A DNA stretch of 64,000 bases from Glandiceps talaboti (taxonomy: Eukaryota > Hemichordata > Enteropneusta > Spengelidae), in assembly GCF_964340395.1 (NCBI RefSeq), contig NC_135557.1:1913687-1977686 (forward strand). The letters are read 5' to 3'. The notes below the pieces were generated by a model. That model was not told where the DNA came from. It did not search any database and worked only from the letters and a program-made list of their open reading frames with translations. A program made the translations under genes and the position numbers. Each line of letters opens with the position of its first letter. Position 1 is the stretch's first letter. Positions 21,703 through 31,063 of the stretch are shown here, piece after piece.

Positions 21703-23193
21703 CTATATAAATACTGACAAGACTATATAAATTAAGTAACTTAAAAATATTATCCCGACTATTATTCCCATCGTTGTATATTCATGAACAATGTCATGCT
21801 CGCCATGCGCTTCAACTTCTGGTGTTACTGTTACACCTGTTGGAGCTGCTACACCTGCTGGCACTTCGACTGCATCTACCGACGCTGAAGCTACCGGAGG
21901 TAGGAGTCGGTGCACCAGATCATCATGACCTTCCATTTCTTTTAATGCCGATTCTTTTACGTTATTATTTATGTTGTTATAACCGAATTTCATATCTTCT
22001 GTCGCTTGTTGTAAGAAATTGTTATAACCCGCCACATTCATATTCAAATTAATAATCATTTTACTCGGGATTAACCATAAAGAAGGAGAAATGGCTAGAT
22101 CTAACTTTACCCTCATTGTATCGATTACACCTTGATAACGTGGTATACTATCGTCCTCATTAATGCCTCTCGTCTCATCCTCAAGTAATGAAATCATTTT
22201 TTGTCTCGTTTCTTGACCAGCACCGCCAGAGTCTGCTATACTTACTCGCGTGTCTGCTTGACTTCCTAACACGCAATATACATAAGATTCGATCGATCGA
22301 TTCAATCTTCCTAAACCCGCTTGCGTAAAACCCACGCTACTCGGTAAAACAAAATAATTATATTGTTTATAATCATCATTTTGAAATTTATACCAATGCG
22401 CACGCATTTCTGTAGCAACACTCGGTTCCTTTTTAGTTTGAAACATAGTTCCATTATAATGAGGTGAATTTAATCGTTTTTTAGGACCGTGTATCCATAT
22501 ATAACCATCACCTATACCATTGTTTCCAGATTTATCGTACGTGAATCTAAAATCTGTATTATAATCTAACCCGAATTCATCGCATATTTTATGATAAGAC
22601 GGTAAGTCATATAAATTATCTATTTTATTAAAAGTATTGGAGTCGTCGGGTAGTGGGCAAGAAAGTTCATTCAATATTCTTCTTATAGTAAAGTAAACGT
22701 GAAATCTAAAAAATGATTGAATCTGTTTAGGGATCTCTTCATTATACAGATGATCGTGAATACTAACACCGCATCCGGTCGTAGCTAACCAAACAGCAAA
22801 ATTCAATTGTTGATCCCAGTGCTTCATATTTGGACCTTTCAACCACTCGTTGGCAGTTTTTGCATTAAAATGACTTATTACGTATTTTTTGAATATATCT
22901 CTCAATTTTATATTAAATCGATCGGTTTTACTTACATAAATAACCATATTAATTAATATATTTCGTATATCCTTCCGGTCCTTCGAGTCCACGGACAACT
23001 GTTTATTCCAAGGGGTAAATGGTTGATGTAGTGCATAATTAGCATTTTGTGTTAGCGTAAATGGTTTTGGAAAGTGCGACGCTTGCGGCGCTTCCTTGCG
23101 GTCCTTGCGGTGCGGGTCCTGCAGTTGGGGCGGTAGCTGTTTTGGTTTTGGCTTTCTTGTTAACCTCGTATCTGGTAATCCTAATGACCACAT
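21703..23193 (-). CDS. Large conserved element protein with C-terminal anchor, 496 aa
   Basis: It starts MWSLGLPDTRLTRKPKPKQ, a basic Pro-rich leader, then a globular domain of about 380 residues with motifs GVSIHDHLY (about 149-157), DGYIWIHGPKK, FVLPSSVGFTQAGLGRLN, VYCVLGSQAD and FGYNNINN. An Ala/Val/Pro linker (about 430-465) and one C-terminal transmembrane helix (472-495) follow. From memory, the SVGFTQAGLGRLN-like motif recurs in uncharacterised proteins beside the same capsid family in other invertebrates. Its place in the morphogenesis cluster suggests a minor capsid, vertex or membrane-anchored virion protein. I have no basis for a catalytic function. Confidence 0.6.
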   Translation of the reverse strand: MWSLGLPDTRLTRKPKPKQLPPQLQDPHRKDRKEAPQASHFPKPFTLTQNANYALHQPFTPWNKQLSVDSKDRKDIRNILINMVIYVSKTDRFNIKLRDIFKKYVISHFNAKTANEWLKGPNMKHWDQQLNFAVWLATTGCGVSIHDHLYNEEIPKQIQSFFRFHVYFTIRRILNELSCPLPDDSNTFNKIDNLYDLPSYHKICDEFGLDYNTDFRFTYDKSGNNGIGDGYIWIHGPKKRLNSPHYNGTMFQTKKEPSVATEMRAHWYKFQNDDYKQYNYFVLPSSVGFTQAGLGRLNRSIESYVYCVLGSQADTRVSIADSGGAGQETRQKMISLLEDETRGINEDDSIPRYQGVIDTMRVKLDLAISPSLWLIPSKMIINLNMNVAGYNNFLQQATEDMKFGYNNINNNVKESALKEMEGHDDLVHRLLPPVASASVDAVEVPAGVAAPTGVTVTPEVEAHGEHDIVHEYTTMGIIVGIIFLSYLIYIVLSVFI

Positions 23194-23249
23194 TTTTCTA
23201 ATACATATATATTAAAGGGATTACATAAATTATATGAAACTATGTGAAA

Positions 23250-23606
23250 CTATATGAAACATACTAATAAATTTCCATAATTATCTTGAAATATACGTCT
23301 GTTTCTAGTAACTTGTATTAATTTAAGAACCCAGTATTCATTTAAAAAAACAATCTCTTGATTGTCCCCTGTCTCCGGAAATAAATCTATGAATTCTATA
23401 TGTTTAAAAAAATTCTTTTTTTCGACTTCTTTACTAAAGGATAAAATAGTCTGATATAATTTTTGATCTTTCAATTTTTCTCCCGCATTTACAATTAATA
23501 CGTGCATATTTTTTCTTCTCAAGTTGTCCCATTCTAGCTCTATATTAAAACCAAAGACGTCTCTGTACTTCTTTAAAAATTTAGTTATATTACGTTCTCC
23601 AAACAT
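23250..23606 (-). CDS. Uncharacterised basic protein, 118 aa
   Basis: A small alpha/beta-looking protein with no membrane segment. It starts MFGERNITKFLKKYRDVFG, then has a strand MHVLIVNAG (about 34-42), a Lys-rich helix, the acidic loop ETGDNQEI and two hydrophobic strands near the end. I considered an adenain-like protease, because one is expected in such elements. There is no GxHW-type motif, no suitably spaced His-Asp/Glu-Cys and only one Cys near the C-terminus, so I do not assign it. It lies between the 496-aa virion candidate and the integrase. Confidence 0.55.
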   Translation of the reverse strand: MFGERNITKFLKKYRDVFGFNIELEWDNLRRKNMHVLIVNAGEKLKDQKLYQTILSFSKEVEKKNFFKHIEFIDLFPETGDNQEIVFLNEYWVLKLIQVTRNRRIFQDNYGNLLVCFI

Positions 23607-23640
23607 TTTGTACTATATTACATTATATTATTACATTACA

Positions 23641-24744
23641 TTATTTTAATTCTTTGATATTTTCAATCGGTTCCCAAGAATTGAATTTATCGTCATATCC
23701 TAACCATTTTACCAATGCGTATTCATGGCCTTTGATTTTTTTCTTACGTAATATTTTCTCAACTTTGTATTCCTTTAGGTCCTTCGAGTCTTTAGTCGTG
23801 TCAATCGATAATTCTTGCTCATAAAACGTGCCTTCAATGTCTTCACCAGATAAATCTTCCAGAGTGTAAACAATAACGGGACCAAAGATAATTTGTTTGA
23901 TTTTGAAAAGTTCACGCGTGTAGTTTGGTAGATATCCTTTGGCAAACACATTCTTGTATTTAGAAATTCTCACGGTATCACCGATATTAAACTTCGGAGT
24001 TCCATATTCAACAGTGAGATAAGCACCGTACAAATTATACCAAACGATGTTTTCATTCTTCGGTAACGATGCTTCCTTCAGAGTAATGTGGATTGAATTG
24101 TGATAGGTATTATTATAACCATTCACTAAATGATCTAGTACGTCGATCCAATTTTTAGTTTGTTTATCGGTAAAATATTTATACATACGTGATTTAAGTG
24201 TCCTGTTAAAACGCTCGACAACCGATGCCTTTTTATCTGACCGTGTACTAAACCACTCAATTTTACGATTTTCGAAGATATCTTTAACGTATTTATTATA
24301 AAATTCTCGTCCTTCGTCAAACTGTATTTTATTCGGTTCACGGTCTTTAAAAATTAATTCAAAGGAGTCAGCCATTTCAATACCATGTTTTGACTTGAGT
24401 GGTATCGCCCAGGCATACTTAGATAACACATCGATAACAGTCAGGATGTAACGATACCCATGATTCTTACTCTGGTCATTAGGCATATCTACAATGTCAG
24501 CTTGCCACTGATCATCGATTCCAGAAACATATACTTTGCGGTAAGGGAACTTTTTAATTGTCGGTTTGTGCATAGTGTAAACTTCTTGTTGTTCCAACCA
24601 TTGTTTCAATTCCTTATACTTAATATATTTAATTTTTTTAATTTTTTTTTGTTTCACAACGTCTTTGATTTTACGCCACAATTTTGTGATGCCGCTGTAT
24701 GCTAAATCAGAATTATAATACAAGTCTCGCAAATACTGATCCAT
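23641..24744 (-). CDS. Retrovirus-like integrase with C-terminal chromodomain, 367 aa
   Basis: A DDE recombinase expected to insert the linear element DNA into chromosomes. The rve core has Asp83 (QWQADIVDM), Asp143 (IQFDEGREF) and Glu177 (SVVERFNRTLK), with 33 residues between the last two. An N-terminal WLEQQEVYTMHKP segment (49-61) precedes the core, as in other Polinton integrases; no HHCC zinc finger is visible. A C-terminal chromodomain spans about 325-367 (EYKVEKIL, KWLGYDDKFNSWEP) and would bind methylated histone tails and guide targeting. Length and architecture are normal and all catalytic residues are present. Codon use is AT-rich like its neighbours. Confidence 0.93.
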   Translation of the reverse strand: MDQYLRDLYYNSDLAYSGITKLWRKIKDVVKQKKIKKIKYIKYKELKQWLEQQEVYTMHKPTIKKFPYRKVYVSGIDDQWQADIVDMPNDQSKNHGYRYILTVIDVLSKYAWAIPLKSKHGIEMADSFELIFKDREPNKIQFDEGREFYNKYVKDIFENRKIEWFSTRSDKKASVVERFNRTLKSRMYKYFTDKQTKNWIDVLDHLVNGYNNTYHNSIHITLKEASLPKNENIVWYNLYGAYLTVEYGTPKFNIGDTVRISKYKNVFAKGYLPNYTRELFKIKQIIFGPVIVYTLEDLSGEDIEGTFYEQELSIDTTKDSKDLKEYKVEKILRKKKIKGHEYALVKWLGYDDKFNSWEPIENIKELK

Positions 24745-24765
24745 AGTGTATTATATTAGTAAACA

Positions 24766-25269
24766 TTATTTTTTGATTATTTTTGATTTCGTTAATTTCG
24801 TACCACCCAATGGTCCGGTATCTGAATAACCATTCAGTTTATAATACTTTAAATAACGTTCTAAAGGTGGAGTATAATTAGCTGATTTTTGCATTTCGAG
24901 AGACTTCATAAATACTTTTTGAATAAGTTCTTGAGGTGTTTCGGAGTAAATATTTGCTTGCGTATATGTTTGTAATTCTTTGAAATTCTTATATTGTACT
25001 TTTAATCGTGATACTTTATCCGATAATTTTAAGTTTTGGTTGACAACTGTAACGACTATAGGAACAGCTGCTAATAAACTAACAAATACCGGAATCACTG
25101 GAACGGCAGCTAATGCACCAACTCCCGAAATAATTCCACTAGTAATAAGTATACCTTTATTAATACGACTTAATAATTTATAAGAACGTCTATACGCACT
25201 ACATACCCGAGTAAGATAATCGACTAAAGCTTGCAGGTCTTGTATCGTTTTAAAATTTTGATCAATCAT
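24766..25269 (-). CDS. Hydrophobic-hairpin membrane protein, 167 aa
   Basis: I place the start at ATG 25269 (MIDQNFKTIQDLQ); the nine codons upstream to the previous stop contain no ATG. An N-terminal helix (1-36) leads to a hydrophobic block (about 38-77, including GIISGVGALAAVPVIPVFV) that could form two membrane helices or a hairpin. A basic amphipathic region and a Lys-rich end (TKLTKSKIIKK) follow, with PLGGTKL near the C-terminus. The frame is continuous with the upstream 193-codon gene and separated from it only by its stop codon and nine codons, so reinitiation or a shared transcript is possible. The function is unknown; a virion membrane protein is plausible. Confidence 0.6.
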   Translation of the reverse strand: MIDQNFKTIQDLQALVDYLTRVCSAYRRSYKLLSRINKGILITSGIISGVGALAAVPVIPVFVSLLAAVPIVVTVVNQNLKLSDKVSRLKVQYKNFKELQTYTQANIYSETPQELIQKVFMKSLEMQKSANYTPPLERYLKYYKLNGYSDTGPLGGTKLTKSKIIKK

Positions 25270-25296
25270 TTGAGGTATCACTACAATTATACACAA

Positions 25297-25878
25297 TTAT
25301 GTTATATATTTAAAAATATTATTTTTTAAAGGTTTGATAATCAAAGTGGAACGATAAGTTATTTTTCTATAACCACGATCGAAGACCGTAAAACTACGAG
25401 TGACTTTAACCCTTTTTTTAGTATGAATTAATCGAGACACAGATGCCGGTATAATTTGTTTGTTTATAACGAATGTTGAATGAGATATTTTAATTTTATC
25501 ATCAAATTTTATATTAAAATTAATTATTGAGCTCTCTTCAATATCCTTAGAAATACTAGCGGAGTCTATAAAATGTTGAATGTGATAAGCTCCTGGTTGA
25601 ATAAAGTAATCATTTGTATCACTATCAAATATTACTTTATCCGTGTTTATTATATGAGAAAATTCATTTACGAATAATCTAGCAATTTTTTTATAATCTA
25701 ATTCAATTATCGCAATCCCTGTGTCTGGCTCTGTAGGCTTTGGAGGTGGAATCGGTTTTAATTTAAACGTATTATTTTCATATTCTAAGTGATATTTAAC
25801 ACCTGTGATTGGTTTCTTAATTTTAATATCCCTAAGATCATTGAGAGATAAGCTGCGAGAGTTAATTGTTGCGGTCAT
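25297..25878 (-). CDS. DLRDIK-domain protein, 193 aa
   Basis: It starts MTATINSRSLSLNDLRDIK; residues 8-50 repeat the domain seen at 17318-17584 and 26167-26922 (SLNDLRDIKIKK, a YHLEYENN strand, FKLKPIPPPKP). The rest is beta-rich, with IINFNIKFDDKIKISHSTF around 120-140 and a basic C-terminus. No membrane segment is seen. It could be a fibre- or vertex-associated structural protein in which the shared N-terminal module acts as an attachment domain; this is inference only. Confidence 0.6.
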   Translation of the reverse strand: MTATINSRSLSLNDLRDIKIKKPITGVKYHLEYENNTFKLKPIPPPKPTEPDTGIAIIELDYKKIARLFVNEFSHIINTDKVIFDSDTNDYFIQPGAYHIQHFIDSASISKDIEESSIINFNIKFDDKIKISHSTFVINKQIIPASVSRLIHTKKRVKVTRSFTVFDRGYRKITYRSTLIIKPLKNNIFKYIT

Positions 25879-25922
25879 TATTACAGTATGTGTATATATA
25901 ATTAATCTTTTTTTATTTATAT

Positions 25923-26922
25923 TTAAAATACTTTAAAATCTATAAGAAACAAACGTTTCAAAGTTATTGTTTTAATATTTAGAAAGTTTAACCCTTGTGT
26001 TATTGCGTATGCCACTTCATTTTCCAGTAATCCTTCCGCTAGTTCGAACGACGCTATATTTTCTGTAAAAGTAACGTCAAAACCACCGTTTTTAATCTGA
26101 ATTTTAATCGTTAATAATATACGTCGTCGACAGTTTATTGAAAATCCATCTAATAAAGTATCGTATTCATAACGTGTTTAATTTAATACATTCGATAATA
26201 ATGGTACCGCTGGTTACTTTCTTCATATCATCCACTGCCACATCACTAGCACTAGACAATTCTAGTTTAGCCACATCAACAGGTTTCAAAGCGTATGTTT
26301 TAAACTGCGTATCATAAAATAACATAACATTTCCTTCATCAAGGGCATAATCACAAAACCATTTCCCTGAATTCATATTTCTAATAAAAATATTGTCATC
26401 ATCTACTATTGTTGTTGTTTCATCCAATTTAAAATGTAGCTTTAAGTTCAACAGGTCTAATCTAGGATCTGGTAAATAAAGTCTGATATCAGCTAAACGA
26501 AATGTTTTATCATTATCGTTATAAACTGACACATAAGGAACTCGGTCAGTTAAACCATGATCAATAGTTAATGGCTTTTTAAGCATTTCAACATAATCTC
26601 GTGGTAAATCAAAAGTATAGAACGTAGCAGCTCTGTTGCTATACGCAAAACCAAATGGTATATGATATTTTGTTACTTTATATTCTTCGATCGTATCGTC
26701 TATATCATTTAAATCTGCTAAATTATTGGAATGTTCGTGGTTTAATTGAACCGTCGATGGTTCTATACTATATATTTTCTTTTCATTTTTCCATCTTAAA
26801 ATAAAATCTTTATTATTATCTCGTCCGGATAAATTTTTTGTCTTAATATCTCTGAGATCACTAAGTGCATATCCTCGAGGTGTTATCTTACTACCTAGTC
26901 CAAAATCTGATGGTGATGGCAT
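25923..26922 (-). CDS. DLRDIK-domain protein, 3' part in another frame
   Basis: I choose ATG 26922 (MPSPSDFGLGSKITPRGYAL); an upstream in-frame ATG at 27030 would add an Ile/Tyr-rich leader read through the promoter and the divergent gene. Residues 14-55 carry the shared module (YALSDLRDIKTKNL, DFILRWKNE, YSIEPS). A beta-rich body follows to TGA at 26167-26169. Immediately beyond, the +1 frame is open for about 80 codons to TAA at 25923-25925 without an ATG, and its composition is protein-like (NGGFDVTFTENIASFELAEG). I read this as the original C-terminus displaced by a 1-nt change near the stop. A separate non-ATG remnant is the alternative. No other gene explains 25923-26166. Confidence 0.55.
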
Positions 26923-26986
26923 ATTATAGTATTTATATAATTCGTATATATTATATATAATATATATATAATATAATATTAAAACA
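26923..26986. promoter_or_regulatory. Divergent TATA-rich promoter region
   Basis: 64 bp of almost pure AT (tatatattatatataatat) between the minus-strand ATG at 26922 and the plus-strand ATG at 26987. It is the only divergent pair in the element and must serve both genes, because the flanking frames leave no other space. Confidence 0.55.
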
Positions 26987-27652
26987 ATGAAGTTGTATAT
27001 ATATGAAAAATCTAGTGATATTACTATCAATTTTACAGAAACACTGATTGGTTATAAACAGATACGATTGTTGGAGTGTAAACTATATAATTCCTGGTAT
27101 AATATTACGAAAGAAAACAATGAAATTGCTTTTACCGTTAACCTTAAACGATCAGTTAAAAAAGTAGAACCGGGTAATTATAATGTAGAAACATTATCGC
27201 AAGCGATTGGTAGATCGCAATTAATTAATTTTAAGAAAATTTTAGCAACGGGAAAAACACAAATGGTACTCGATGATAAGGTTAAAGTAGACTTTTCAAA
27301 GCCTAAGAATTTTGCGAGATTACTTGGTTTTGAAGAAAAAGAATATGATTCATCGGGTATTAGTCCAAATAAAGCAGATTTTCTTCCTGTGACTGAATAC
27401 GTAGTCTACTGTGATATTATAGATACACCTACTAATTACATCAATGGGAAAAGGTCTAATTATTTACAAATTTTAATGTTAGAGGACCAGGATGATATAG
27501 GAAAAGCTACCACTTATTCATTTCCCGATAATATTCCAGTACCCATCAATCAAATGTATATAACTAATCTTCGAAATTGGATAACTGATCAAAATAACGT
27601 GCCAATAGATTTTAATGGTCGGCCAATTTCATTTCTACTCGAGCTAACTTAA
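26987..27652 (+). CDS. Probable penton-like minor capsid protein, 221 aa
   Basis: The only plus-strand gene of the element. The protein is beta-rich, without membrane segments. Motifs include DITINFTETLIGYKQIRLLE (11-30), EPGNYNVETLSQAI (61-74), NFARLLGFEEKEY (108-120) and VYCDIID (140-146) followed by RSNYLQILM (156-164). A G-x-Y-(T/N)-v-e-x-L helix entry, an LLGF motif and a DIID strand in this order fit the single-jelly-roll penton/minor capsid proteins of Polinton-type elements as I know them. Size fits too. The stop lies 27 bp from the stop of the convergent polymerase gene. Confidence 0.5.
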   Translation: MKLYIYEKSSDITINFTETLIGYKQIRLLECKLYNSWYNITKENNEIAFTVNLKRSVKKVEPGNYNVETLSQAIGRSQLINFKKILATGKTQMVLDDKVKVDFSKPKNFARLLGFEEKEYDSSGISPNKADFLPVTEYVVYCDIIDTPTNYINGKRSNYLQILMLEDQDDIGKATTYSFPDNIPVPINQMYITNLRNWITDQNNVPIDFNGRPISFLLELT

Positions 27653-27679
27653 AGGTTACTAAGGTTACTCTTACCGTTA
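27653..27679. other. Convergent gap with GTTAC repeats
   Basis: The gap between two convergent stops. The direct repeat GTTAC occurs four times between about 27654 and 27690, at irregular spacing. It could be a 3'-end or protein-binding site; nothing else supports a function. Confidence 0.35.
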
Positions 27680-30600
27680 CTAACAGTTACTTACAGTACA
27701 ATCCTTCGGTAAATTAACGTGACCATATGCTAACGTGTTACGATGATCGAGAACATAGCGTTTATCATTGAAGCAACTCAAAGAAGTCTTATTGATTGTA
27801 TAACTACCGATCTGGTGATTTATCGATCGAATAGTATTCATAGAATGTCTCTTTTGTAAATTTTCAAAAAGGACAGTCTTATATTCCTCATGAGTTATGT
27901 TCATTTTAATAACTATCTTTTTAATACCTTTTGCTTTCTGGGTTGACGAAGTTTCGGTGATATAAGAGTACATTTTACTTCGAAGTCCGATAAATTCGGT
28001 GATTGGCAAACCGGCACATTCATCTTTCATTTTACCGATTACTTTTTTATTAAAACCAAAATAGTATGGACTCTCAGTTGAGTAATCACTATTATCGAAC
28101 AGGTCTTTGTCTCGATAGAAATCTTTATAGGGATCAACGGCGGTAATTTCATACATTAATGAGTCGGTATCTGTGAATAACAACTTGGCTAATGAACCAT
28201 ATTTTTCTTTGATATAATTGTAATGAAAGTCATACATTAAAGTTTTGGATAAATCAAGAATACTGATCCCAACATATAAAGGTTGGTTTAGGGTTAATCT
28301 TTCCTTTTTGTTTTCAACAGCAACCAATCCTTTCGTTATAATTTTTTGTGTAACAAACGTTGGTTTAGATACTAATTTTTTGATTTGTTTTTCCATCGTA
28401 CATAATTTTATATTACGATGCTTACGTACATTCATCATGGTTCGTCCAAATACAGAGTTATTCATTAGTTTGAAGAAATCTTTTTCGAAGGCATTTTTAG
28501 CTTTCTTTCTTTTTTCCGTGTTAAATAAAATGTATTGCGACATCCACTTCGATTGGTTAAACTCAATAGCTCTATGGATTTTAGTGACTTTTAAACCGAG
28601 TGATAAATATTGTTTTAAGTTTTGGAAATGAAGTACGTAATTCCTTTTTGGTTTCAAAGTTGTAGTTAATTTCTCTATATCTCCGCATTTGATATTAAAT
28701 AAGTCACGTATCTTTTTATTATGCGGAGATAACATATCTTCGGTAATACATAGTCTCTCAGGTGCTAAAGGATAATCATTGTGAAGATCATGCAACTCAT
28801 TAGGATATTCAAGATCAACTTCAAGAATTAATCCACGTTCACTTTCATTGGTATAATTATCTAAGTATTTACTTAAGCCTTTGCAGTCAAGCGAGGATAT
28901 ATACTTGCAGTCAACCCATTTAAAACCATCCGTTGGTAAAGATTGAACCATTGCCCAACCATACAAATTATTTGCGTCTAAATACATGATATATTTTGAT
29001 TCCTGGGTTGAGTCATAATCTTTCATATATGGATTGTTTGCCTTTGCATGACCAGCGGATATATATGAAATACCTCCACGAAGACCTTTTTCTATAAAAA
29101 GATGCATATCTATATCCGTTAATAATTCGAGATTAATTTTAGTCATTTTTAAGCAGGCATCCCAAGATAATCCTGGAGCGCTAAAGTAATGACAAGGGTC
29201 GAGGTTATAGTATAGATTGCATGTCTTTCGGAAATTTTCAAATACATCAGTTAATAAAAGTACATCAGTTTTAAGGTACAGATCATGGTAATCACCCATG
29301 GTTTGCATATTAAAATGCTTCCATATATCTTGCGCATGCTCATAATCTTCATCGGTAATACCAGTCTCATTTAGAATAGAATAGAATGTTTCCTTTAGTG
29401 GAAGATTAATATCATCGAATTTCTCGGTGGAATCCATATAATCGTAAGGATATACACCTTTTCTCGTTAATAATTTTAAACTATTAGGGAATTCTTGTTC
29501 TGTGTATTTAAAATCACTCGTGTTATTAACGAGTTTTTCTAACGAAGCATTCAAGAAATTTAAACTATCTATGAAGACTAAATTACTACCAACCATTATA
29601 GCCATAAACTTTTCCATAGAATGTGGGATAATACTAATCTTTTCATTAAAATTTTCAAGGGTTTGTACGATGAAATGACTGTCATATCCTTTTAAATTGT
29701 GGAATATAACGGGTATTTTCTTCGTTACTTGGAAATTGATATTACATTTTACATGTGCTGAACCACGGTATTTACCGGTAATATGACAATGATCATGAAC
29801 TCGTGTACAATCTTTCTCGTATGGTGTTTCACAAATATGACATTGCGTCGCTTTTTGGAAACAGTTTTCATCACTCGTACTCATACACAGAGGCTTGTTA
29901 AAATGCCATTGTTTAATATCCTTACAATAATCAACTTCCGATAACATCATTTCCATGAATTTCTTGGATGCCTCTGGCCCTCTGTAAATAACATTTTTTT
30001 TACTAAATGTGTCATCGTAACAACAGACTAGTTTATAACCGAAACTACATACTTCATGCTTTTGATAATGTTGTGTAAATACTGTATTCCGAAGGGTATT
30101 ATTAATATTATTCACTTTTTCGGTTATAGATTCAAAATCTGCGTAAATAACAAATGGTGTATTTAATTGTTTAGGGTAATTTTTAAATGATAACCATTTA
30201 TTTTCTTCGGTTGGTAACCGTATAGCCTGCGTCTTGTTTATTTCAAAACAAATGGGACTATGTTTATTTAAAATCTCTACGGTTGAAAAATGCTGTAAAC
30301 AATATCTACAGAAATGTTTTATTCCATTATGATTTGTTATACTATGCATGAATCGATTAAAGTCTTTGATCCAAACGTAATGTTTATTTTCGTCATGGAT
30401 TATTAATAATAAATCTAAATGATCCGCTACCGCTTCACTAGTTTGTTTACTAACGTAAATTGGATATGCTTCTTTATTATTATTATTATAACCAAATACT
30501 GAAATCGATATATTATTTTGTTTTTCGATTTTAGGTATTTGTTTTATAGTTACTGGAAATGTAATTCCTCTATAATCTAAATAGTTAATATGTTGTTTAT

Positions 30601-30949
30601 ATTTAGATGGTCTACATTTATTTTTTTCAACTGGGAATTTATACGCTAAATGACACCATCTGAAACACTCATTATCAGTATTTTGTATATTAATTAGACC
30701 CTTCATTGGGTTTTGTAGTTCTTTCGGCAATTTTATATACGAGTTACCTCGTAAAGGCTCGTATCTTACAATATTTATATAAAAATTAAGTATTTTTTTT
30801 ATTCGCCAACCAGAACCTTCACGTAACCATTTAGCAATATTTTCAATAATTTTTTCAAAACTTACACTCATTTGTTCGTCTATTTGATCAGAATTTATAA
30901 TTGCTAATGGACTACTATTAAAATAACCATCACTCATTATTTCTTCCAT
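27680..30949 (-). CDS. Protein-primed family B DNA polymerase, 1089 aa
   Basis: Replicates the element. Conserved regions are a PLRGNSYIKLPKEL to DNECFRWC segment (65-99), a Cys/His cluster CRYC...H...C (214-234), exonuclease I YADFES (269-274), an endonuclease VII-like zinc cluster C-HIC to VHDHCHITGKYRGSAH (370-402), Exo II FHNLKGYDSHFI (416-427), Exo III YLKTDVLLLTD (558-568), Pol A DANNLYGWAM (658-667), Pol B KLMNNSVFGRTM (827-838), Pol C FTDTDSL (925-931) and the KxY-type KMY (992-994). All catalytic residues are present. No TATA-like motif precedes this ATG. The frame stays open for 38 codons above it to the TAA (31064-31066) that ends the NPxTKRMI-repeat gene in the same phase. Those codons look like part of the polymerase N-terminal domain, so the true protein may start upstream. 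Confidence 0.95.
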   Translation of the reverse strand: MEEIMSDGYFNSSPLAIINSDQIDEQMSVSFEKIIENIAKWLREGSGWRIKKILNFYINIVRYEPLRGNSYIKLPKELQNPMKGLINIQNTDNECFRWCHLAYKFPVEKNKCRPSKYKQHINYLDYRGITFPVTIKQIPKIEKQNNISISVFGYNNNNKEAYPIYVSKQTSEAVADHLDLLLIIHDENKHYVWIKDFNRFMHSITNHNGIKHFCRYCLQHFSTVEILNKHSPICFEINKTQAIRLPTEENKWLSFKNYPKQLNTPFVIYADFESITEKVNNINNTLRNTVFTQHYQKHEVCSFGYKLVCCYDDTFSKKNVIYRGPEASKKFMEMMLSEVDYCKDIKQWHFNKPLCMSTSDENCFQKATQCHICETPYEKDCTRVHDHCHITGKYRGSAHVKCNINFQVTKKIPVIFHNLKGYDSHFIVQTLENFNEKISIIPHSMEKFMAIMVGSNLVFIDSLNFLNASLEKLVNNTSDFKYTEQEFPNSLKLLTRKGVYPYDYMDSTEKFDDINLPLKETFYSILNETGITDEDYEHAQDIWKHFNMQTMGDYHDLYLKTDVLLLTDVFENFRKTCNLYYNLDPCHYFSAPGLSWDACLKMTKINLELLTDIDMHLFIEKGLRGGISYISAGHAKANNPYMKDYDSTQESKYIMYLDANNLYGWAMVQSLPTDGFKWVDCKYISSLDCKGLSKYLDNYTNESERGLILEVDLEYPNELHDLHNDYPLAPERLCITEDMLSPHNKKIRDLFNIKCGDIEKLTTTLKPKRNYVLHFQNLKQYLSLGLKVTKIHRAIEFNQSKWMSQYILFNTEKRKKAKNAFEKDFFKLMNNSVFGRTMMNVRKHRNIKLCTMEKQIKKLVSKPTFVTQKIITKGLVAVENKKERLTLNQPLYVGISILDLSKTLMYDFHYNYIKEKYGSLAKLLFTDTDSLMYEITAVDPYKDFYRDKDLFDNSDYSTESPYYFGFNKKVIGKMKDECAGLPITEFIGLRSKMYSYITETSSTQKAKGIKKIVIKMNITHEEYKTVLFENLQKRHSMNTIRSINHQIGSYTINKTSLSCFNDKRYVLDHRNTLAYGHVNLPKDCTVSNC

Positions 30950-31063
30950 ATTTTTATCATTTTTAACAAATTTTATTTTTAATGTTAATATTGCTTTTAT
31001 TCCACCTTGATCTTCTAAATTTTGTTCTAATATTTGTTTTATTAAATATTTATTTTCAATTAA

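Noticed and set aside
23250-23606. 118-aa protein as the missing adenain-like protease
   Set aside because: No His-Asp/Glu-Cys arrangement or GxHW-like motif; too short.
26923-27030. Upstream ATG at 27030 for the DLRDIK-domain protein
   Set aside because: It would read through the TATA-rich divergent promoter and overlap the plus-strand gene; the module shared with two paralogues begins just after ATG 26922.
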